Assembly: GCA_039545355.1 (NCBI GenBank)
Contig: BCJJ01000014.1
Location: 995,914 to 1,059,913, forward strand
DNA: 64,000 nucleotides
Source of the DNA: Trichosporon coremiiforme
Lineage: Eukaryota > Basidiomycota > Tremellomycetes > Trichosporonales > Trichosporonaceae
Direction: 5' to 3'
A program made the position numbers and the translations under genes. Within the stretch, counting starts at the first letter, position 1. Each line of letters opens with the position of its first letter. Shown here one piece after another: positions 55,605-64,000 of the stretch. A model generated the notes under the pieces. That model saw only the letters and a list, made by a program, of their open reading frames with translations. It ran no database searches and had not been told where the DNA came from.

Positions 55605-57579
55605 CTACTGGGACTCGGAAGCCTCGTGGGAGAGACGGGGTCCGACGTCGAGAAGGTGGGTGAGACGCTTCTCGGCAACCTTGATGGCCTCGGGGAGAAG
55701 GACGTGCTCCTTGCCCTTGGCGAGGGTGACGGGGGCGGAGCCGTCCTCGAGGCCGAGCTGGGCGTCGTTCCAGACAGGCTCGGGGACCTTGGTGTTGGGG
55801 CATCCGACGCCGGCACGGCCACCGATGGCGACCCAGTCCGACTCGCGCTTGAGGTTGAGCTCGTTGAAGACCGAGTCGAGCGAGGTGATCAGGTGTTCGA
55901 CCTGCTCGGCAGTGTGGCCGGGGGTGGGCGTGATGCGCAGGCGCTCGTCACCGACGGGAACGGTGGGGTAGTTGATCGACTGGACGTAGATGTGGTGCTT
56001 GGCGAGGAGCATGTCAGAGGCCTCCTTGGCAAGGGCGGCGTCGCCGACAAGAACGGGGACGATGTGCGAAGGGTTGGGAACGACAGGAATGTCGAGGCCC
56101 TTGAGCTGACTCTTCACGTTGCGAGTGTTGAGCTGCTGGAGGCGGCGGTCTCCCATGTACTCGCGCTGGTAAGCGATCGAGGCCTGGGCACCGGCAACGT
56201 TCGAGGGAGGGAGCGAGGTGGTGAAGATGAAGCCGGGAGCGTACGAGCGGACAAGGTCGACGAGGTCGGCCGAGCCGGCAATGTAGCCACCGACGACACC
56301 GTAGGCCTTGCCGAGGGTGCCGGTAATGATGTCAATGCGGTCCATGACAGAGCGGGGGACGGGCTCGGTAGAGTCACGGGTCGCGTAGTGGGCGGTGAAG
56401 TCGAGGTGCTCGGCGACACCAGCACCAGTGGGGCCGTACATGCCGACGGCGTGGACCTCGTCGAGGAAGGTGATGGCACCGTACTTCTCGGCGAGGTCGC
56501 ACATGGCCTCGATGGGGGCAACCGAGCCGGACATGGAGTAGACCGACTCGAAGGCGATGATCTTGGGGGTATCCTTGGGGACGGCCTGCAACTTGGCCTC
56601 GAGGTCGGCGAGGTCGTTGTGCTTGAAGATGACCTTCTTGGCGGTCGAGTGACGGATGCCCTGGATCATCGAGGCGTGGTTCATCTGGTCAGAGAAGATC
56701 ACGCAACCGGGGAGCTTGGAGCCCAGAGTGGACAGCGTAGCGTCGTTGGCGACGTAGCACGAGGAGAAGACGAGGGCACCCTGCTTGCGGTGCAGACCGG
56801 CGAGTTCGTCCTCGAGGGCAAGGTGGAGAGCACCGTTGCCGGCAATGTTGCGGGTACCACCGGCACCAGCACCGTACTTGTTCAGGGTCCGGCGCATGGT
56901 GTCCAGGACAATGGGGTTCTTGCTCATGCCGAGGTAATCGTTGGAACACCAGACGTCTACCTCCTCAGAGGTCTTGGCCGTGTGGGCGACGGGGAACTTG
57001 GCGGCCATACGGTTGATGTTGTTGAAGTAACGGTACGACTTGTCCTGGTGCTTCTTGTCGAGCTCGGTCTGGTAGAAGGTCTCATAGTCGAAGCCGCCGG
57101 CGGTGTTGCGGGCGGCGGGAGCCTTGCCCTTGCCGGCGACCTTGGTGTTGACGGCCTGCTGGGCAACGCTAGCCGCCTGCTGGGCAGCCTTGGCGTGGGG
57201 GCACTTGCCAGCAGGGGTGCCAGTGGGGTCAAAGTTGATGTCCTTCTGCTGGTATTGTTAGCACAGTGGCGGCCGGATTCGGAGAGTTGGCTGGGCCGGA
57301 AACGAAAAAAACTGTCTCCGCTGCAACAGACCCTGCCTGGGCGTTACCTACCTTGTGAATCTCCTCGACCTCGCGGTTGCCAGCGACCGAGGCGTAGGCG
57401 CGGGCCTGGTTCTTGCTGGCGAGACGAGGGCCCATCATGGGGCACTCGATGGCCTTGGCGGTGAGAGCATTGGCACCGGTGGAGCTGCCAGTGGAGGCGA
57501 GGGTGCGGAGAGACGAGGGCGTCGAGTGACCCAGGAAGGGGCAAGCGCGCGAGTAGCGGAGAAGGGAGGTGACCTTCAT
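55605..57579 (-). CDS. HEM1: 5-aminolevulinate synthase, mitochondrial
   Basis: Exon 1 (57352-57579) and exon 2 (55605-57248) join over a 103-nt intron to 623 aa. The enzyme condenses glycine and succinyl-CoA with pyridoxal phosphate, the first step of haem synthesis in the matrix. The N-terminal 76 residues form an Arg/Ser-rich presequence. Three Cys-Pro haem-regulatory motifs are visible: ACPFL, ECPMM and KCPHA. Catalytic features include [20 protein letters not shown], the Asp in FLDEVHAVG, and the PLP lysine in GTLGKAYG, with GGYIAGS after it. The C-terminal extension after [21 protein letters not shown] is normal for fungi. The opposite strand is open for 612 codons, an antisense shadow. 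Confidence 0.97.
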
Positions 57580-59691
57580 TATTGCTTTGTGTTGGAGTCT
57601 GTTGGGTTTTCGAAGTTGAGAGCGACGATCCAGGAGCCGGTGCGGTCTTGAGGAGAAGAAAGAGACCAGATGAGTGTGGGGAAACCGGTGGATGGTTGGC
57701 GGGGTGAGATGTTATAAGCGGGATGGTTGTTGCAGCTAGTTGGGCTGGGCTAGGCGGGCCAGGGATAGCAGCGAAAAGACTCGGTTGTGAATGCGCGCAA
57801 CCGGATTGGCGGATAAACCTGGGCAGGCTTTAGACGCAAGGGAGACAAGGAGATCAAGGGGACGCGGGATGTCAGAGGGAACGAAATCTGCCTCCGCCCC
57901 CGCCCGTGGTTCACCGTGGCTCACTCCACGCCTGAGACCGTGGCCACCGTGGCGCCGTCGACTCGAGTAAGCCTTCCTCTGTCCTCCTGCCTCGTAACGA
58001 GCCCATCGCTGCTATCAGTCCGGTCTAACTGGGGCCTGAGCCTGCTTGCTGATGGGCGATCAGGAGGTCTGTCAGGAGATCAGGACACCCCACATCTCGC
58101 ACTCCTAATTCCTCCATGCTCATGCAGCTGTTTGCTAAGCTTGCCCGCGGCTCGAACCCGTCGACGACCGTCAGGCTGCCCAATACCATGCGGGCATGCA
58201 TGTGCGACGCTCCTCATCGTGACCGCGACCGCGACGTGCTTCTGTGACACAACTGAATCGTCGGAGGGAGCACTAGGTGCAGGCTAGGTAGCGGATCCAG
58301 GACCACGGGACGAATGACATGGTACCAGTTTACGGCAAATCGCAGCCGCGACGACTGCGTTTGATGCATAATGAGACACACCGACCAATCAGCGTCCCGC
58401 CAAACCGGTCTCGCTCAGTCTGTTCCAGGACGGTTTATTGTCCGGGAACCGTATCCTCGAACCCGAACAGGAGTATCGGCCCCCGTGCCATGCCGTGCAT
58501 GACTTCGCTGCATGTCGACGAACTTCGGAAAGCATTAGGCTTGTTTCAGACTGGCTCTGCCGCCGTCACTCTCAAAATCTAACCCACAGCAAACACTCCG
58601 GCGTGCGTTGCACAGAGAAAGTCGGACACGGGGGGCGCCTCGCCGGCCTGGTCGGGCACTTCTGACCAAGACACGTCGATGCAGGATCGATGCAGGATGG
58701 CCTGGCGTTGAAAAATCCCGTTATCCCCTGGAATTCGACTGCGTCGGTCGTGAACCGGCCTGGCCGGCCTACGCACGGGCAACGACCGGTCGACATGGTC
58801 AAGTGATGCGGCCGACGCGGGGAACGCGGTCTGGCCAGCGCGAGCAAGGTTCAGCGATGCATGCAGGTGACCAGATCTCCGGTCCAGCACATGTCGGGAA
58901 ACTCTAACGTAGCCATAAGGCCAATCGGGCGTAGTCCATTTCACTGCCCGTAGGTCATCATAGGCTCGCTATGTGAGCGGTGGGCAAGCGTGCATACGAG
59001 GTTACTTGTGCCCGTTAGTCGACCCAGGTGAACTCGTTAGTACCGTGGCCCCGTATCCCGTGGCCGTGCCGTGGTACCATGAATGGGATTCGGAAATGAT
59101 GGCACCGAGGCACGATCCTTTGCTTCCTCCTGCGCGGCCGAGATTGCGAGTTCAAGTCGGATCAACCATGGTCCAATGACGAGAGATAACAGTCACCTGA
59201 CTGCTGCCCGCGTCGACTATCGCACCACTGAGCCGTATGCTGCCCGTCAGTGACCACGAAAGAAGTCACAGAGGAGGTCAAGGTTGGGGTGGAGCGCTGC
59301 AGCCCGTCTGGGACGATACCGCAGATCTCCTTCCCATGCTTACCAGACATTGCATCCTGCCAGCCCGCGCGGTCAGTGAGATCCGTGGGTGAAAAAGCAC
59401 CTTGCGGGCCTTCCTCCCAGCGATGGGCAGCCGTGGGAGAAGTGGTCACGTGCGGTAGCCGCCCCACTCTCCTGACTTCCCCCACTTGTTCGCTTGCTCT
59501 GCAACCGAAATGTAACGGCGGTGGGAGACTGGGATTAAACCCATCTCGTGACAGTACCGCGAAGTCCCCCGTGGGAGACCACCATGGGCCGTTCCTGACG
59601 ACATCAGAAATGTCTGAACGCGCTCGACCAGGCTGACCGAACTCGACAACAACCCTACATCTAGAGCTCGGCACGGCTCAACGTATCAGCA
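57580..59691. promoter_or_regulatory. Divergent intergenic region between HEM1 and ELP2 (2.1 kb)
   Basis: HEM1 and ELP2 are transcribed away from each other. Frames of up to 170 codons (59162-59674 minus) have no recognisable content. Two weak tRNA-like T-arm motifs occur near 59145 and 59520, but no cloverleaf forms. Confidence 0.4.
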
Positions 59692-61978
59692 ATGCAGACC
59701 GCCTACGTATCAATAGGCGCCAACCGTTCAAGCTCTTGCTGTGCGTCCTCATCGGCTGGCATCTTTGCTTACGGTGCCGGCTCAACCGTCGCCCTTTGGG
59801 ACACTGTGAGTGACCTTCCTCTACCTCCACCTCCCCTTCAGCTGCCCAGTGTGCGAACAACTAATGTCAGACGAGGGACGGGGGTGTCTTCGCTACTCTC
59901 CTCGGACACAAGGGGCATGTCACGACAGTCAAGCTCCTCCGTGACGGTGACGTGACGGTGTTTGTGTCCGGCGACAACGTCGGCGAGGTGCGCGTATGGG
60001 AGGGCTCCGGTCGAAGCGTAAGTTCACTGAAAGTTTAGGGGCCATGATTGTAAGTTAACCCCAGTTCAAATGCACAGCAGCCTTCAAAGCTCATAAGGGC
60101 AGCGTGTCCGCTCTCGGCGTCTTCCCCGGAGGCAAGGAGCTCATGACCGGCGGAAGTGACGCCGTGCTGAAGCGGTGGACGCTGTCTTCCTCGCCAGAGG
60201 CCGTTGCCACTCTCGACCTGAAGGGTAAGCTCCCGCTCGACATCGAGCTCGCCCTCCTTCCCAACTCTGACGAGCCGCTGCTCGTCGTCGGCTGCACCGA
60301 CCGGAAAGTGCAGGTCTGGGTGCCGTCCGAGAACACCTTCCGACGAGCGGTCATGCTCGAAGGACACGAGGACTGGGTCCGCTGCCTCGCCTTCACGACG
60401 ACTGGATCCGATCTGCTCCTAGCCTCAGGCTCCCAGGACAACTACGTCCGCCTCTGGCGTATCGGACTCGGACGAGAGGTCGACCCGCTCGCGGAGCCCG
60501 ACGCAGAGGAGACCGCCGAGGTCTCGACGAAGGCGCATCCATTCGTTGTCGCTGGCGTGCGATACGCGATCACGCTCGAAGCGCTGTTGGTCGGCCACGA
60601 GGGCGGGCTTACGAATGTGCACTTCTCGGGCGACACGGCGCTCCTCTCGACCGCAGCCGACAACTCGATGATCATTTGGGAGCCGACAGACCAGTCAGGG
60701 CAGAAGGACGGCATGTGGATCCCGGCGCACCGTTTTGGCGCCTTCGGCGGCCGTGGGCTCAGCTTCTTCGGTGCCGTGTGGGCACCGAATTCGGTCATCG
60801 CGACCGGATGGACGGGAGGTGTCGAGCGCTGGCGCCGTAGCGCGGGAAGATGGGAGCCGACACCGGGTGTTACGGGGCATTTTGACGCTGCCCGGAGTGT
60901 CGCCTGGGACCCGTCAGGCGACTACGTGCTCAGCACGAGTGCGGACCAGACGTCGCGTGTCCACGCCGCTGCGACCTCGACCGGTTCGCCGGTGTGGGGT
61001 GAGATCGCCCGTCCGCAGGTGCATGGCTACGACCTCGTCGATGGCGGGTTCCTGACGCCATTCCGCATTGCCACTGCCGCAGAGGAGAAGACGGTGCGCG
61101 TCTTCGAGGCGACTGAGGGCTTCGCCCAATCCCTCTCTTCGCTCGGCATTGCCACCCCTTCCGCCGAGGTCATCGAAAGCCTGCCGAAGGGCGCGACAGT
61201 GCCGCCGCTGGGTCTTTCGAACCGTGCTCTCGGAAAGGCGTACGACGAGCCAGAGATTAAGACGAGCCACGAGGCGCAGCACAGTGTTGCTGCCACCCTT
61301 GCTGCGCTGCCGACCGAGGAGGAGCTGGGCACGAGCACGCTCTGGCCCGAGATCGAGAAGATCTACGGACACGGTTACGAGCTGGTGACCCTTTCGGCCT
61401 CGCACGGAGGTGACATCATTGCGACTGCCTCGCGCGCTAGTTCAGCCGAACACGCCGCCGTGCGCCTCACCTCGACGAAGGACTGGAGCCACCTCGCCAC
61501 GCTCCCCGGCCACACTCTCACCGTTACCCGCATCGCGTGGAATCCGAACGACCAGCGCGTGCTGACCGTCTCCCGCGACCGTGGGTGGCGCCTGTACGAG
61601 AACGACAATGGAGAATGGAAGCAGGTCGCGGGCGAGGAGAAAGCCCATGCGCGCATGGTGCTCGACTGCGCCTTTGTTGACGACGAGATGTTCGTGACCG
61701 CCTCGCGCGACAAGACGGTCAAGGTGTGGAAGAACTCCACGTGCGTCGTCACGATCAAGCTCGAGTCGCCTGCGACTGCTGTCGCTGCTGGACCGATGCT
61801 GGCGATTGGTACGGAGAACGGAGCGATTGAGCTGTACGACCTCCAGGGCGAGCTGAAGGGCTCTCTGCCCGAGGAGCAGAGGCATGCTGGTCCCGTGGTG
61901 AGGCTCGCCTGGTCGAAGGGTGGTAAGCTGGCTAGCGCGAGCGAGGACAGGAGTGTGCGCGTGTTTGAGCTGGCATAG
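59692..61978 (+). CDS. ELP2: Elongator complex subunit 2, WD40 protein
   Basis: Exons 59692-59805, 59871-60017 and 60065-61978 join in phase 0 (introns 65 and 47 nt) to 724 aa. Repeated WD40 blades run through the whole protein (LLGHKGHVTTVKLL, AHKGSVSALGVFPGG, LEGHEDWVRCLAF, GHFDAARSVAWDPSGDYVLS, GHTLTVTRIAWNPNDQRVL, DKTVKVW), forming the two propellers of Elp2. The segment GEIARPQVHGYDL and the linker VPPLGLSNRALG are characteristic of this subunit. Elp2 supports the Elp1/Elp3 core in modifying wobble uridines of tRNAs. The gene converges with array C only about 75 bp beyond its stop. Confidence 0.95.
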
Positions 61979-62051
61979 AGATAGATGCATATTCTTGTAA
62001 CAGTACTGAACTTCTGATCTGACACCCAGCTCTCTCAGCGTTGGTCAACAA

Positions 62052-63758
62052 CTGAGATTAGCTATCAGCCAGTAACAAGAAGCTCACGACTGGCCCGGGG
62101 TTAGCTCCGATACCAGCAGCCAGCTTACAATGACATCTCGAGGCTGCAGTCAACTGAAAATCTGTCGAAAAAGCTCACACTGAATCAGCTAATGCTGCTC
62201 AACTCCCAAGCTCACAATGCTGGAATCAGCTACCGAGCATCTCGAGATGAGCTCACTGTTGACTGCAGTCAGCTCGAACAAGGGGGGAAAGCTCACAGAT
62301 GTCTTCGGGACTGGGATCAGCTTCTGCCACTCGTGGGAACAGCTCACTAGGTGCAGCTGTTCGGTCTGGGATCAGCTTGTGTTATGACCACAGAGCTCAC
62401 TGGTACCTGGAGTTAGCTAGTGTACTGGAACACAGCTGTACTTAGAGCCTGGTATCATCTCCGCACAACGAGCGACGAGCTCATTTCCTGAAGCCGTAGA
62501 GTCTGAGATCAGCTACTGGAGCCGAGAAGAACCTGACCTTTATCTAGAGCCAGCTCGAGCGCCTGGGTTGTACAGCTCACAGAAGTCTGCGGGTCTGGGG
62601 TTAGATGTACGTCATGCAGGAGATCACTGCCTTCAGCCGCTCGACTTTCCAGCGGCAGAAGAGCCTGAGTTCAGCTTGAGGGGAACGTTGCCTGGGACGC
62701 TCACCTTGGTAAGGTCCACTGAGGCGTGCGCACCTGGGGTTAGCTAGGTGGCAGGGAACCTCAAGCTCACATTCCGAAGTCTCACAAGTCTGGAGTCAGC
62801 TCTTGGGAGACAGTGAGGAGCTCACCCTGCATCTGGAGTCAGATGTCTAGCGGAAGGAAAGCAGCTCACGGAACTGGCTGTCAGCTTCAGAGAGGCTACA
62901 GAAGGAAGCTGGCCATTAAGTCTGAGGCTGGTGTCAGCTGCACTATTCAGGTCTGGGGTCAGCTGCAGGCAAATGTACAAAGCTTACCCATGCAGCACCT
63001 GGAGTTAGCTCTCGAGAATCACCTAGCTCACATGAATGACTGCGGTCAGCTCTGACTGAGTGATGTACAACTCACTTGTTTCGGCCGCTGTATTGGTCAG
63101 CGCACACTGCGATTAGCTTCAGGGCGCTCGCTACTGGAAGCTCACTCCAAGGGGAGGGGGGGACGGGGCAGTCTGGAGGTCAGCTCCCAAAACTGCTGCA
63201 ACAGCTCACGCCGAGTCTGGAGTCAGCTCGCAGGGACGTATATACAGTAGCTCACCCATCACACCTGGGGCCAGCTTTTTCAGGGTGGTCATAGCTCACT
63301 AGCAGTTCAGACTCTCAGTGAAAGCGCACTGCGATCAGCTCATGAGTTCGCCAGCTTGGAAGCGCACACCAAAGCACGTGAGGTCTGAGATCAACTCGAT
63401 TTCCTCAACTTAGCTCATCCCACGGGGAGTTGCCTGGGTTCAGCTGGTTGGGAAGCTTTCCAAACCTCACTTTGCCACTTCGCAGAGGGGCAGCTAATAC
63501 AGCTTCCTGAGCTGCTCACTTTAATCCTGAAGTCAGTTTTGCGCCGTTATGGAAACTCACAAGTCTTGGATCAGCTGTCGCCACACTCGCAAAAGCTATC
63601 GCGTAGAGCCTTTTGGCATTCCGTTCACAGATTCATTCGAGCCCTGTGGCAGCGCACAGCTGACCTGCTCGAGAGTCTCTGCCAGCCCATTCAGTCGCTA
63701 CAGCGCGGCAGAAGTCAGACTGAAGATCAGCTTCGCTTCAGCACCCGCGATAGCTTAC
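62052..63758 (-). repeat. Intron-like array C with apparent micro-exons (minus-strand polarity)
   Basis: About 33 units read on the minus strand as GTGAGCT...AGCTGAnnnCAG, 33-40 nt each. They include 62052-62087, 62144-62178, 62180-62215, 62220-62256, 62263-62296, 62311-62347, 62366-62400, 62734-62770, 62790-62825, 62953-62987, 63173-63209, 63265-63299, 63434-63470 and 63527-63560. The segments between successive units are tiny: 1 nt at 62179, 4 nt at 62216-62219, 6 nt at 62257-62262, 14 and 18 nt next, 6 nt at 62401-62406. Some units have mutated donors (AT in place of GT at 62483 and 63418, GA at 63600). The tetramer AGCT occurs 34 times in 62030-62990 by my count, where about four are expected. 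Confidence 0.75.
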
Positions 63759-64000
63759 TGTACGAGAGCAACGCAGGTCGCTGTCTGGGCATTTGCTACT
63801 CTTCGAAACGGCTAAGCCCATGAGAAGATCGTAACGGAGAAGCGATGGACTGGGGGTCGAAGAGAGGTGGTCGTGCGAGGTCTAGCTCTCTCTCCGGCGC
63901 AAGCGCTCTGTTGTTCCGTCATAGCCGGCACATATTTGCGTCACGGTTTCGGCCTGCTCCATTCGTGCCGTCTGGAATTAGCTACGTGGGGATCATTGCA
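63759..64000. other. 5' flank of array C, cut by the window end
   Basis: If array C is transcribed leftward, its start lies here or beyond the window. One more GTCAGCT-like pair is not evident. Nothing else is recognised. Confidence 0.35.

Noticed and set aside
55626..57464. 612-codon open frame on the plus strand
   Set aside because: Antisense to HEM1, with the same shadow composition.
59110..59580. Two tRNA-like T-arm motifs
   Set aside because: No acceptor, D or anticodon stems could be paired around them.

Overview
This window comes from the nuclear genome of a filamentous or yeast-like basidiomycete. It is GC-rich, and its protein genes carry many very short spliceosomal introns (mostly 34-66 nt) with GTRAGT or GTGAGCT donors and a CTGAC/CTAAC branch site only a few bases before the acceptor. 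The proteins and intron style suggest Tremellomycetes, perhaps Trichosporonales. That placement is an inference, not a database result.

Layout: 1-20 kb is ordinary gene space. It holds a large Ser-rich protein cut by the window start (-), a MATH/BTB protein (-), a 135-aa protein (-), a 1,410-aa mitochondrial-type PPR protein (-), a split RING finger protein (-), eIF1A (+), a hexapeptide O-acetyltransferase (-) and a 282-aa protein (-). Spliced tRNA-Ser and tRNA-Leu genes and a tRNA-Ser relic lie among them. At 22-25.2 kb is intron-like array A (read on -). At 25.8-28.5 kb are a coiled-coil protein (+) and an mpaB/DUF2236 oxygenase (-). At 32.1-36.0 kb a neutral ceramidase gene (+) is split by an intact Tc1/mariner element with perfect inverted repeats and a TA duplication. 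At 36.5-39.3 kb is array B (read on +). A tRNA-Asp, an MFS transporter (+) with a stray copy of its 3' end, a hypothetical frameshifted locus, a spliced tRNA-Ala and a C2H2 zinc-finger pseudogene follow. At 52-62 kb is housekeeping: ATP synthase subunit d (-) diverging from a nuclear poly(A)-binding protein (+), 5-aminolevulinate synthase (-) and Elongator subunit 2 (+). From 62 kb to the window end is array C (read on -).

The unusual feature is the set of three arrays. Each is a 1.7-3.2 kb run of sequences that look exactly like this organism's minimal introns (GTGAGCT...AGCTGAnnCAG, about 35 nt), spaced by only 1-45 nt. Array B has a higher-order period of about 200 nt with three intron-like units per period. 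Array C has apparent exons as short as 1-6 nt. No conventional protein could be read through them. They may be hyper-intronised or micro-exon genes, an intron-derived satellite, or non-coding loci that engage the spliceosome, for example as RNAi triggers. RNA data would decide.

Elsewhere the exon structures are informative: a stop codon split by an intron in eIF1A, a start codon alone in its exon and a GC-AG intron in ATP7, and unusually long introns in the ATP7/PAB2 divergent pair.
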